A stretch of 64,000 bases of DNA from Mytilus trossulus. Its lineage: Eukaryota > Mollusca > Bivalvia > Mytilida > Mytilidae. Position numbers and translations under genes: made by a program. Below the pieces are notes generated by a model. The model searched no databases, was not told where the DNA came from, and saw only the letters and a program-made list of their open reading frames with translations. The stretch covers positions 3,162,001 to 3,226,000 of the forward strand of contig NW_026963310.1 of the NCBI RefSeq assembly GCF_036588685.1. Direction: 5' to 3'. Positions within the stretch are counted from its first letter, which is position 1, and each line of letters opens with the position of its first letter. Shown here in pieces: positions 11,278 through 22,900 of the stretch.

Positions 11278-11321
11278 ACATCACTGAAGAGACATTTGTT
11301 GTCGAAATCCGGATCTGGTGT
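11278..11321 (+). ncRNA. Hammerhead ribozyme, type I, family 2 (CUGAAGA core), apparently intact
   Basis: Stem I pairs ACATCA (11278-11283) with TGGTGT (11116-11121 plus 200, that is 11316-11321). The core CTGAAGA is at 11284-11290, where the fifth core position is variable in hammerheads. Stem II is GACA...TGTC (11291-11303), then GAAA at 11304-11307 and a tiny stem III, ATCCGGAT. Predicted cleavage is after C11315. It closes the 3' end of a partial family-2 unit. Stem III is only a few pairs with no real loop, as in other animal retrozymes, so activity may need a dimer. Function is inferred from known hammerhead rules. Confidence 0.65.
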
Positions 11322-11431
11322 ACTAAAATATATTGACACCGTATGTTTGTGGCATAACATCGCGGCCACAAGTTTAAAAAGTTTTTCTGTTTAGTATTAA
11401 ATTTATTTTAGATTCATTTTGTTACATCTTG

Positions 11432-11570
11432 TGATCAATTTTATCTGGCAATCGCCAATGGCAGTCAGCAGGGTTAAGGAACATCAGTTGTTCGACCTGT
11501 TAGTCAACGCAATCATAGGTTTGAACGTAGTTTTCAATTTAGACTCGTTCATATATATATATATATATAT
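11432..11570 (+). repeat. Direct repeat copy 2, internally deleted, ending in TA microsatellite
   Basis: It matches the ends of 10857-11110 and continues into an alternating AT run. The missing centre is a single clean gap relative to copy 1. Confidence 0.7.
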
Positions 11571-12319
11571 ATGTCTAAGAATATAACTTTAACACACTAA
11601 TGGGTGTTATAAAATTAGGTGTTATATTTTATATATTATTCACGCAATAATTCGCTAAACAAATTAGCTTCATCCGGCGTGTGCATCTATCTAGGTGAAA
11701 TCGGATGCATGAAAAAATATCTTTGTAGCTTGAGCCACACAAAAGTTTAACATATTGATTAATGATCTGTATAAAACAATTTTTTGCCGTTTATTGTACA
11801 TAAACATTTTTTTCAAAAATTAAAACAAATAGTTAGTTTAGTTAAATAGAAGTAAAATTGATGAGTTATTCCTTTGATTCCAGAAATCGCCTAAGTTTTG
11901 CGATTATTTAGTTTTAAAACAGCTTTTTTTTAAATAATACTACACAATATAGGTCACCGATGAGTTAAAAAAGATATTTCAATGTTAATGCTAAAGAGGG
12001 AGATAATTTAGAGCTTTTTCAATGATGTAATCATTTTAAAAGTCATCTGGGGCCAAAAGGAATCATTATGTGGCTTTTTTTTTGTACCACATCATACAGT
12101 AACAATTAATAGTGTAATAAATAAAATTCATGATGACAAAAACAATGTTTTTGATTTTTCCGAAATTTTTGTTCCCTCGAGGCTACTTAAATTTCTTTTC
12201 GTTGAAATAAATTCATATCTTTTGTATTTCTTTTGTTCTTATAACGTGACTCTGTACTTTAAAGATCCCGTCAGTATGATATAGTTCTATTATACGTCAT
12301 TATGATATATTTCTATTAT

Positions 12320-12945
12320 GAAGTACTATATACGACGAACCATTAACGTCAAAATCATTCAATCGCGTAGTGGAATCAATGAATTTTTGATTTTTATAAA
12401 TACTATATACTAGTATAACTTTTGGACTAGTTTAAATCTCGGTCTATTCCTGAAATGTATTCTTACATACTTTTGATTTTTTAACCCTGTATGCTAACAT
12501 TGCCTATGTAAATTTTAAAATTGTTTGTATGCCCATTGAACGACAAATTTATGTGACGTATACAAATTTCTGACGTCAGACACTCAAATCAATCAATGTA
12601 TTCGTAGATAGTAGATGTGTTTGTGTTCTGTTAAATTGTTCCTTTTAAAATTGTTATACGATGATGACTGATGTACCCATATTTAGACTATTTTATTTAT
12701 TGTGTCTGTTTAATTTACGCATCAATGTAAATATAACGGAATTCGATGAGACTGTTGTTAAAGTGAGAGGGTTAGCGCTATAGAACCAGGTTTAATCTAC
12801 CATTATCTACATTTTCTACATTTGAAAATGCCTGTACCAAGTCAGGAATGTGACAGTTCTTGTTATTTGATTTTGCCATGTGATTATGGACTTTCCGAAT
12901 TGATTTTCCTCTAAGTTCAGTATTTTTGTGATTTTACTTTTCAAA
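12320..12945 (+). repeat. Dispersed repeat of about 620 bp, left arm of a distant inverted pair
   Basis: The segment from TATACGACGAACC to TTTGTGATTTTACTTTT is the reverse complement of 17745-18365, with moderate divergence. Shared landmarks include TCTGACGTCAGACACTCAAA, ACTGATGTA, TAGCGCTATAGAACCAGGTT and ATGTGATTATGGACTTTCCG. The CTGACTTGGTAC block relates it to the repeat at 1902-2345. No coding content was recognised. Confidence 0.8.
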
Positions 12946-13337
12946 CAGTAACATTTGTTTTTGGGCATTAGAAAATTTATATGTTAATTGGTACTTTCAC
13001 ATGTTTTATCAATACTAAAGATGTTAAAATCAATTGTTGACCTCAATGATACATTTGCATTATAAAGTAGGATTGTCTGTACCATAGGAACATAAAGAAA
13101 TGTCCTATCATTATACAAATAAGGCGATGTGGTATGATAGTACTAATTTGTGATATGAACTGGCACAACTCTATAATTGCAAAAGGACAACAGTTAAGAT
13201 TTTACAACAACTGCTTGAAAACAAATTCCAAATGAACAGTACTGACAGATCAAAGATGGTACAATATTTCAAATTTGACAATTGTAGAGTAATAAAACCA
13301 GAGGCAGCGTATTAACCTTTTCTCTGCCATAGGACCT

Positions 13338-13346
13338 ATCCGGCCT
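13338..13346. repeat. Target-site duplication ATCCGGCCT, left
   Basis: The same nine bases recur at 14221-14229, directly outside the other end of the foldback element. Confidence 0.85.
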
Positions 13347-14220
13347 TAGTCCGAGATTACTCTGACGTCCTACGGCTGTTAAGCCAGACAAGCTGGGGCC
13401 GTGGGACGTCAGAGCTTGTCCCATATCAAAAAGTGGATATTTGCCCACCCAAAATAGATGCGCTACTTCCTCGTTTCTGGAGCCGACTGAGGGCCTTGGA
13501 ATTATATAAATCGGGCATCAATCTCTTCAGTTTTCATTTATCTCTTCATTTATGTAAGTTTCGCCTACCTGCCAAACCTTTAATTTTCTATATTTTAACA
13601 TTTTTCAAAGGGACCCATGATTTCTCCATGTTGCCTTTCATTTTCAAAGATTATCAAGTGACCACGAGAAAACAGTGCAAATGACCATAATGTAACACCT
13701 CGTTCATTTACGCTGTAAGTTACCTAAATGTCCGAGAGTTGCCGATTGTTATCGTGGTCGGAACTAAATGCTAGTTACCGATCTTCTGAACAGGAGGTGA
13801 AAAAACGTGGTTGCTTCTAAATGTTATTCATCGATCTCCTGTAAAGGAGGTAACAAAATATAAATATTTGCATATTTGAGTCTCGAGGCCACGAAATCTC
13901 TCGTAACTTGACATCCATTTGAAAGTGAAAGTCAAAAATGGAGAAATCATGGATCTCTGTGAAAAATGGTAAAATATAGAAAATTAAAGGTTTGGAAGGT
14001 AGGTGAAATTTACATAAATGAAGAGATAAATGAAAACTGAAGAGATTGATGCCCGATTTATATAATTCCAAGGCCCTCAGTCGGCTCCAGAAACGAGGAA
14101 GTAGCGCATCTATTTTGGGTGGGCAAATATCCACTTTTTGATATGGGACAAGCTCTGACGTCCCACGGCCCCAACTTGTCTGGCTAAACAGCCGTAGGAC
14201 GTCAGAGTAATCTCGGACTA
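13347..14220. mobile_element. MULE-like foldback element with 320-bp inverted arms
   Basis: The ends are perfect inverted copies beginning TAGTCCGAGATTACTC. The arms run about 13347-13665 and 13900-14220 and are roughly 95% or more identical by eye over most of their length, with a non-palindromic centre of about 230 bases. Near each end a smaller hairpin is embedded (CTCTGACGTCC...GGACGTCAGAG). A nine-base duplication, ATCCGGCCT, flanks the element. Very long inverted arms plus 9-bp duplications are the hallmark of Mutator-like elements. No transposase is present, so it is non-autonomous. The high identity of the arms suggests recent insertion or gene conversion between arms. Each arm carries the same short ORF, starting MDICPPKIDALLPRFWSRLR, which is an effect of the palindrome. 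Confidence 0.85.
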
Positions 14221-14616
14221 ATCCGGCCTATTCAAAAACACTACCGTTGAGTGCCAAGCTGAGGCCCACAGGCCAACAGAATTTTGACGTTACTTAATGC
14301 ATTTGAGTTTTTCGACTGTTCAATGTCGTTGTTTTAATTGTCGGCTTCGCATTTGTTTTTTATTCCACTTTTCTTCAATTTTCGGTTTTGTTTTATCAGA
14401 ATTATTGTTTTTCTCATCACAATACAATTCAATTTATTTGTTGTATCTTTAACACATTTATCAAGAAAAAATTATCATTTTCTATCAAGTTACTATTCAA
14501 AAGTGAAGGTGTAACGTATGGATTATTTCTTTGATTTTTTTGTCGTTTAGGCTCAAAGGAAAATCAACAATTTTTTAATAAAAAATGCATCATGGATATA
14601 AGTTTCAAAAGCATTT

Positions 14617-14624
14617 AACTACAT
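14617..14624. repeat. Target-site duplication AACTACAT, left
   Basis: It is repeated exactly at 16359-16366 next to the right end of the hAT element. Confidence 0.9.
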
Positions 14625-16358
14625 CAGACATGGGGTAATCGTAATCAGTAATCGTAATCAGCTGTAATCGATTACATTTTGTCATGTAATCACATGTAAT
14701 CAGTAATCATTCATTTTCTGATTACAAGTAATCGGAATGTAATCGATTACATTGCAAAAAACAGGTGTAATCATGATTACTTTTAGATTACTTTTAGATT
14801 ACATTTATATGATTACTTGATGATTACAAATTTTAGAGACATAATTTATTTTTAAAATAAATCATGCTTGCACATTAAACTTAGGTTTACAATGTTTTAC
14901 ATTGTCCAATTGTCATTGATCTTTATTACTGTTTGAAAAAGTTTTGTATAACTATGGTTAAGATTTGAGATTGATTTAAGATTTAAACTATTTAATTAGA
15001 AAAAAGTGAAACATGTTTATTTTCTATACTTCAGTGATCACACTGGTTTAAACTAGAATTTTCTTAGTATTAACTCTTGCATTGAAATCTACTCACTAGT
15101 TATTTTCACTCTTTTTATTGGATATTTAAATTTTCTTTGTTGAAAGATTTTATTTATATTATAAGTCTATAACTAAGCTTTTATCTTTAATTTTTGAATT
15201 GGATGTTATGTTGAAATTTATATAAAATGTCTGCTTTGAAACACTTTGTGTTTCCCGATCATGCACCAAATTCTGGGACTGTGAAGGCAAAGTGCAAATA
15301 TTGTCCAACATACATCTCTGGCAATGCCAAAACAACATCAAACTTTGTGACACATTTAAAGGTAAGTTAGTTTAAATAATTATTGAAATGTTGAAATATT
15401 ATCATGATTATTATCATTTCTTGAGAGACCAAAATTTAGAGCAAGGGTATCAGGTCTACAATTTGTACTTTATAAATATTACAATATTTTATGTTTTCAT
15501 TGCTTTAAACATCTATATAAACTTTGAAAATACTTCCAATTTTTAGTTTACACAAAATGTTTTTTTTAAATGTTCAATATTAAAATATGTTATATAATTG
15601 TGCATGCAATTAATATTAGCAATTCATAACATTATTTAATAATGCAATTAACACAACACATTTTTCTTACACCTATTGATTGTCATAAAATTTTAAATGG
15701 GGATTAACACCTGTAAAACATGTATACATGTCAATTATGTCCTCAGGTCAAACACAATAAGACTACAATGTACTTGATCATTAATTAGTCACTGTCTGTT
15801 TAATTCTTTTTATAAATAATAAATAAATAACCATGTTTTTGTTTTCTTTTACAGAGAAAGCACAGAGACATTTTCATTCAAAGTAAATCTGAGGATGGTA
15901 CACAAATATCGCAAACAAATATAAGCAACTTTACAAAATCTACATCAGTTTCAAAATACTCTGCCAATGATGCTTCTCAAATGCAGATTACAGATGCTTT
16001 GGTTTCATTTGTAGCTGGAAATTTAACACCACTCTCAATTGTAGAGAGTCCTGAATTCAAGACCTTTGTCGAATCATTGAATCCAAAATATCAACTTCCT
16101 AGCAGGAAACATCTTTCTACCAAACTATTACATCAGAAAGCAAGCAATATTCAATCAAATATAAAGGAAAAATTAAGTAAAATATACAATGTAATCATAA
16201 GTAATCACAAGTAATCATGATTACAATGGAGAAAAGTAATCTAATGTAATCAATTACATTTGAAATTGGGTGTAATCATAATGTAATCGATTACATAAAA
16301 TAAGCAAAGTAATTGTAATGTAATCGATTACATTTCAAAGTAATCGACCCCATCCCTG
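14625..16358 (+). mobile_element. hAT transposon, internally deleted, with 8-bp target duplication
   Basis: The ends are CAGACATGGGGT on the left and, on the opposite strand of the right end, CAGGGATGGGGT. The left end has two substitutions in the third to fifth positions. The flanking duplication AACTACAT is exact. Both subterminal regions (14632-14830 and 16188-16350) are packed with GTAATC and ATCGATTACA motifs in both orientations, the usual clustered binding sites of hAT transposases. The 1734-bp element contains a spliced ORF for the N-terminal part of a transposase only. Confidence 0.9.
15227..16214 (+). CDS. Two-exon BED zinc-finger protein from a hAT transposase, no catalytic domain (164 aa)
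   Basis: Exon 1 (15227-15361) encodes 45 residues and ends AAAG before GTAAGT. Exon 2 (15855-16214) follows a TTTTGTTTTCTTTTACAG acceptor and encodes 119 residues to a TAA; both junctions are phase 0. The splice completes a BED finger, C-x2-C (CKYC, residues 23-26) with H...H on either side of the junction (HLKRKH, residues 43-48). An Ile/Ser/Thr-rich linker follows, then a segment resembling the start of the hAT catalytic region (PLSIVESPEFKTFVESLNP). The frame then runs straight into the right subterminal repeats, so the last residues (NVIISNHK) are encoded by transposase binding-site repeats. Most of the RNase-H-like and dimerisation domains are missing. The intact frame and splice sites would allow a DNA-binding-only protein, possibly a repressor; that role is inference. 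Confidence 0.75.
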
Positions 16359-16366
16359 AACTACAT

Positions 16367-17744
16367 ATGTGCAAAATCTTGCTAAGTTAGATGATAATAT
16401 TCTGATTTGTAGTAAAGAACTTAAAATATTGTGAAAACAGTCACTTTGTTATTTATCTACAATGAGTTTTCTGATTTTCATTACTGTAGGTTAAAATTGT
16501 CGGGAAAGAATTCGAATTAACTTATTTCGATTGCAGTTTAAGTCGCAATTGACACAATGTCTCCTATTCCTTTGTTTTTGTTTCTCTCTTAGGCATTTGT
16601 AAATTATTTATAAATAGTAATTAATAGTTTACAAAATTTTGGTTACAACACAATTCTAATAATCGATGTTACATGTTTTCATTACCTACTGTTTTCAGCA
16701 CAGCAGTTAATTTATTTTGAGTCACGGTATATATGAGTTTTAACCTATAGTTGTGTATTCCAACATTGTATGTATTACTTAAATCAAAAGGCTGTCATAT
16801 CAAACGTCGTCTTGGAGATATGAATACAGTGTATCGATGTTATGATTTTCGATTATAATTTAGATAAAACTTACATGATACAATGCTTTAATCCTTATTC
16901 CAAATTGATAAACTTTATTAGTATTAAAAACAATACATTGATCACGGTTTAGCACTATTTCTATTCAAAGTGTTGTCAAATCGCCAATTGATATTATATA
17001 ACAACACAATAAAATGACAAAGGGCAATTTTTAGAACTGTATTACGCACAAGTTCTTTTGAAATATAACTATTCTATAGACTGTTAGATAAATAGTTCAA
17101 GTATGTATTTTACAATTAACAATTTTTTGTTGCATAAATATATATTGCATACACCCGAAAAATTATAAAAGAACAAAAAGACCAAACATATTTTCAACTT
17201 TATGTTCTTAAAATCAGTGAAAAGACGAACCAAAATTGATTATTTTTTTAATAAATATTAAATGTTATATTTGAAGATTGACCCGACAATTTTCACAATG
17301 ATTTTGTTTCAGTTGTTTGGAACGAAAGTGTTACATAAACAGTTTCCGTGATATGTATTCATTAAAAAGCGTATAAAATAGTCACGTCAACATTTGATAG
17401 AGTAAATCTAAGATCGATATGTCTTAAAATATATCAAATAAAAGCACAGGAACAATTTTTTTTTTAGTAAAACACACTCCCGGATTTGCAAAATGCAATA
17501 TTTGAATTAAAAATAACAAACATTATTTGTTTCCATTGATCATTACCCCATTTATACACGTTTCCAACAAATTAGAATACAGCTCGTCATGCAGTTTCAT
17601 ACGACAAAGGGTAAAACAAAATGATTTCGACAGTTGTGAGAAATCCATCCTACAATTCGTCAAAATTAATAGTTCTGAATTATAAACATATATCTTGGTT
17701 GTGATATATAACTTGTGTGGAATAAACTAAGCAAGTCGTATCAA
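16367..17744. other. No recognisable feature
   Basis: A+T-rich sequence between the hAT element and the dispersed repeat. No coding segment, clear repeat or terminal inverted repeat was seen. Confidence 0.5.
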
Positions 17745-18365
17745 GTAAAATCACAAAAATGATGAACTCAGAGGAAATTCAATTAGGAAAGTCCATAATC
17801 ACATGACAAAATCAAATAACAAAACGCATCAAAAACGAATGGACAAGAACTGTCATATTCCTGACTTGGTACAAGCATTTTCAAATGTAGAAAATGGTTG
17901 ATTAAACCTGGTTCTATAGCGCTAACCCTCTCACTTAAATAACAGTCTTATCAAATTCCGTTATATTTACATAATGCGTTAAATAAACAGTCACAATTAA
18001 AAAAAATAGTCAAAATATGGATACATCAGTCATCATCGTATAACAATTTTAAAAGGGGGCAATTTAACCGAACACAAAACATCTTCTATCTACGAACACA
18101 TTAATTAATTTGAGTGTCTGACGTCAGAAAATTTTATACGCTACATAAATTTGTCGTTCAATGTGCATAAAAACAGTTTTAAAATGTACATAGGCAATGT
18201 AAGCATACAGGGTTAAAAAATCAAAAGTATGTAAGAATAAATTACAGAATTAGACCGATATCAAAACTAGTCCAAAAATTATAAGTAGAATTTATGAGAA
18301 TCCAAAAATAGTTAATACAACTACGAGACTGAGTGATTTTGACGTTTGTGGTTCAACGTATATAG
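17745..18365 (-). repeat. Dispersed repeat, right arm of the inverted pair with 12320-12945
   Basis: It is the reverse complement of the left arm, and together they bracket the MULE and hAT insertions. This copy retains a small internal block (CAAATAACAAAACGCATC...GGACAAGAACTG) that is shortened in the left copy. It abuts the BEL/Pao long terminal repeat remnant. Confidence 0.8.
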
Positions 18366-18375
18366 TCAATCATAA

Positions 18376-19975
18376 TATGTACTTTACGTTGTGTTTACTT
18401 TGCGTATACTATTTACAATGGCGAAGCCCATACAAGGTGTAAGCAACGTCACAAACATGTGAACGTAAATACTGGAAACGTAACGTTATAACTTCGAACT
18501 ATTCTCACCATACTGGGGCCCGCAAAGTGTATTTATGTACAAAACAATTGAATATTACTTTAAATGTTCACCAATAAAGACAAAATTAGGAATTTGAATT
18601 AAACTTTAACGAGTCCATGATTTTATTCTTTCCTTAGCACGAATTTATGCCTTCCACAATGGCAATGTTCTCGTCGGTATTGTTTCGTAGTTTGGTTCTT
18701 CCACATATTCATCAGATGGTGTTACTTCGTATATTTCTTCTTAACGGGATGGTGCGGGATATACTGTACAATACCTTTACTAATATTGAAATCCTTAACC
18801 TTCTCAATAAATCCTCGGCGTTCTTGATCCTTGATTATCTGTCCATATACCTTAAGCATTTTGGGATCTTCACTTAATTTTCGAATGACGTTTTCAGTTC
18901 TTCGTTTCGTAACATTGGTGGGCAAGGGTTCGTGATCTGGTTTCCATGGCAACTTTGCAATGTACTTGTGTTCGCGGAATTCAATGGCTGACTTTTGATC
19001 TGTTTCCTTAAAGTCTACTGTTTCACCATCCGTCGTATTGCTATCTGCTCCCAACGACTCTAATTCCCAAAATCTTTCTAAATTCAACTCCTCTGGTTTG
19101 TGCCATGTCAATATGCTGTACATACCTACATTTCTCTGTAGACGATAAAACGTCGGAATTGGACCTGACAACAAATAACCAAGTTTTGACTTTACGGCGG
19201 TTGGACCATTTCCTCGTAATATTGTATCCTCTACGAAATCCCAAAAGAAATCAGCTCCGATGAGCAAGGAAATTTCAAAAGAAGAGTTGTCTTCTATAAA
19301 CGGATGAGCTAAACGTAATCCTGTCAGGGACTTGAATTCTCGTATACCATTACCAATGTGATTTGTTAACGGGCTAGCGATGTTCGGTACTACTAGAACC
19401 TCAACTGGAATTTTCGTTCTATTTATCGACTCGACATATACGCGTGCTCTTGACAAATAACTGACTTTGCTGTCGGTATTTCCAAATACCGATAAATGTA
19501 TTGTTTCTGTTCCTAGTATTCCTGAATCTATTTTCGACGGTAACTCCTCGGTAACAAAAGAGCGCTGTGCTCCTTCATCAAACAAAATGTACGTATGAAC
19601 ATATCGATTTCTCCCATCTGGTGCAATGGCAGTTTATAGAAGCACGTTCGAATGGGATTTTTCCTCAGACGAATGAAAACTTGCGGCGATTATTGTATTT
19701 TCGCTATCATCAACTACGGCATTTACCGACATTTGCTGATCATTAGTACATGTATTTTCATGGCAGAGACTTGTGTGGTGCTTTTTATGGCACTGTCGGC
19801 AGCGCAATTTACAATATACGGAACGGTGTGATCCTAAGCAGTTAAAACATAACTTCTTTTCCTTGACGATTGATAGGCGTGTATCGTGATCTGTAACATT
19901 TGGGCATTTTGCAGGGTCAGGATAACTCTGCCAGAATATGCAAGGCTTTTGTCGAATATTTTATCTTGATATAAA
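18376..19975 (-). mobile_element. BEL/Pao LTR retrotransposon remnant with RT-RNaseH-integrase deleted
   Basis: Reading on the minus strand the order is zinc knuckles, an aspartic-protease-like region, the region just before reverse transcriptase, the extreme C-terminus of pol (reading EIYEVTPSDEYVEEP, stop at 18647-18645), a non-coding stretch, a GGGCCCC purine-tract-like site and the beginning of an LTR (TGGTGAGAAT, from 18510 downward). Reverse transcriptase, RNase H and integrase are absent. No second LTR was found to the right, and the gag half is also gone. Confidence 0.75.
18722..19975 (-). pseudogene. BEL/Pao gag-pol fragment: zinc knuckle and DUF1758-type protease region
   Basis: The fragment opens near 19970 just after a stop. 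It shows a CCHC-like cluster (LCFNCLGSHRSVYC and RCRQCHKKHHTSLC), typical of the nucleocapsid end of BEL/Pao polyproteins. An in-frame TAA at about 19635 interrupts it. It then continues through FDEGAQRSFV, in the place of the protease active site of the DUF1758 family, and LLIGADFFWDFV to IPHHPVKK, the usual segment just before reverse transcriptase. There the sequence jumps, with a frame change, to the last about 30 codons of pol. The jump occurs in an AAGAAGAA run. The product cannot be functional in retrotransposition. Confidence 0.8.
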
Positions 19976-22900
19976 ACATGTTGAAAATAGGAGGTGACAG
20001 TCACTAAAGCTTGTAAAACGAAAAAAAAGGGAAAGGTGATTGCTTTACTTCTGGTGGTGGTGGTTAATATCGTATGGGCTATGGAATGTTATATTGAATC
20101 GTCAATGCAGAACTGGACAGGCACAAACAAATTTTAAGCCAAATATTTCTTTATTTGAAACAATACAAAGTCTGCTCGTTTTTTCGAAAGAATACCAATT
20201 CAACAAAGAAGATAGAGGAAAGTAGTGGTAGTAGTATGGAACGAACTATAGACATAATGTAATTCATAATAGCTGATAACATGTTTATACATATAATTTA
20301 GTTTTTTTTATGGTTATCAAAGATGGATTCATTTCGATGATGGGATTGAATTGAGTAAGTCGAAATTCAGTAACTATATAATGTTCCATTGAAACTGTCT
20401 TTTTACGGAGAAAACTGTGGAATGGAAAGTTGGTATGCACTCATATGTTATTTATTTGTTAAAAATACATCTGTTCTGCATATTTCCAAAAGCTACATAC
20501 ACCGAATTCGAAGAGTATAAAGTTATACGTAAATAATGCACTACGTCTTCCTTTACTTCTGGTGATCTTCAGATTTTGAAATTTCTTACAGCCATGTGTA
20601 GATATAGTGTATCATTCTCAAGTTATGTCTCTATAAGATGAAACATATAGATCATACATGAGAGCCAGAAAGTAAACAAAACAAAATATCTATGACAGGT
20701 ATATATCTCCCCCAATAAAGGTTTGGTTTGTGTCACAGGTGTACTAACAAAGGTCAACCTAAACAAGAATGTATTCAAATAGAAAAATATTCAAAAAACT
20801 TTTGCTGTTAGTTATTTATAAGAATGTTAGCCAAAACAAAATCACTGCATAAACTGTAAATTTTCTTTAACAGTACATGTTTACCCCCCCCCCCCCCCAA
20901 ATTACCCCTGTTTTCATTTTAAAAGATTTGAAAACAAGACTTTACTTATTGTCATCTTAACCTATTTGCATGTTTCTGTCTACAACCTGATCAAAACTGT
21001 TCTGAGAACAAATTATAGGCATTTCAGAATATTATAGAATATTGTTAAAACATTTAAGAATATATAAAGTATCCGATCATACATATATCTCCAGTTCACA
21101 TCTTACTATTTGTCTCAATAAATGTTTACAGCTCCTGCCGTAAGTGGTAAGTTTTGAAATATTGCAACAAAAATATCATTCCTCTCACCATTTATTTAAC
21201 ATTGTTTAGCTAATACATGAAATATTAGTGTTCACACAGATTAGTGCTAGCAAGGTTGTATATGTAAAATCACCAGTTTGATGTATCAATTCATTTACAG
21301 TTTATAGAAGTGATCGACTACTTGCACCCTTTTTTTTTTGCATAACTTCCAACCACAGTAATTGTGTTTTTTTTTACAAAACCTCTTTAATAGAATATGA
21401 TTATAGCATTGACAGTTAGTTGATATGTTTTATTACCCATAGGGTTCCGAAATGTGATAAATACTTCTGCTGTGTCTGTGAATATGTATCATCTAGGTCA
21501 TATCTAGAATATAACACACCTTGTTACTTCTACTGAGATATTATTGTATGAGTTGCTCAAATTTTTAATGCCGCGGTAATAAATAATGAAGCATATGCAA
21601 TTGATACGGCTAACTTTTGTGTTATCGACAGAACAATAACACCCAAACATTGATCAATGATCTATGAGAACGGCAACAAAGCTTTACTCAACATTTAAAT
21701 TACAAATATGCATACACTATGCATTGGCATTGCATTTATTTAACTTAATTCCATTTTAATATCTGAGATAAACCAGATTTGTTGAATTCTACATGATCTC
21801 TTTTTTCTCCCAGTAAAGGTTGCATTTGTGTCCATACGGACAATTCAATTTCCCATAGGTATTCCCTTTACGGCTAAAATTATGTCACTGTTAATAAAAA
21901 GTTAATTCACTTATAAGGACAATACATAAGACTGGACGGACTATTTTTTACATGTATATGCCTCGATATTATAGGAATTTTACAAGTAATCTGCATGCGG
22001 ATTGATAACACCTAAATGTTCGAAATCGTTGGGTCTCACAATACAGACATGTTAGCAATAATATCATAATTCATACTCGGTATAAATCGCCTTATTGATT
22101 TCCAATTGTGTTGCAAATGTTCATTGATACCGACAACTAGAAGACTTTTAGGTGAGATGATAAGAACGACGAACAGTTCTCTGCAATTTCGTTAATCATT
22201 CACATAGATAATACAAAGGGTTGATAATTTGAAATAGTATGAATCTGAATACAAAAATGATAAAATAGAAAAAGTTGGTATTATATTGACATTTGAACGT
22301 TTTTACGTGTCTGATCCTTATATCAAATAAGATAGTCCAATGTGCGGTTTTGTTGCACCGAAGTAAAAGTATGGCTATATGTTTAATTATATGAATTAAG
22401 TTGATCTCAAATATTAGATAAGTCAGCGAAAAGACTACTGTACTCATTGTCCAATTGCAAAATGCAAACGTTTTAATCTATAGAATTGCCCGGTCAAATT
22501 AACATTCAGACCAAGAGAGTGGCAAGTGACTGATAGTTGGTTGCAATAATGAAATCGTTCTGTTAAAACATTTATTTTAACACGTTTTCAATCATATTAA
22601 ATAATTCTGATAAGCTGAAAGAGTGTGACACCTGGTTATAAAACTCATTACCAACGATTTTTTTTCCATAATTGGTAAAATTATATATCAAGTTTGAAAT
22701 AGTGTTATTTATTTAATTCAACCGTAGGCCTGACATTGTGGTACTTGTTTTCGTAATTTCTAATCATTTAAATCAAATCATATGCGTAACAGTGTAGAAC
22801 GATTACATTTGATTAGATAAAATAACCGTTCTGGTACATTCTTGCAATAATTTGATAGCTTAATAGATTCTTAGTTGATCTCCACCATATTTTGTTTTTA

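Noticed and set aside
13433-14134. Two nearly identical ORFs starting MDICPPKIDALLPRF on opposite strands
   Set aside because: They lie in the inverted arms of the foldback element, so their identity follows from the palindrome. There is no domain and no start context, so they are not called as genes.
14632-14830. Dense GTAATC repeats resembling a repeat array (CRISPR-like at first sight)
   Set aside because: Irregular spacing, both orientations and location inside hAT ends with 8-bp duplications. This is animal DNA; these are subterminal transposase-binding repeats.
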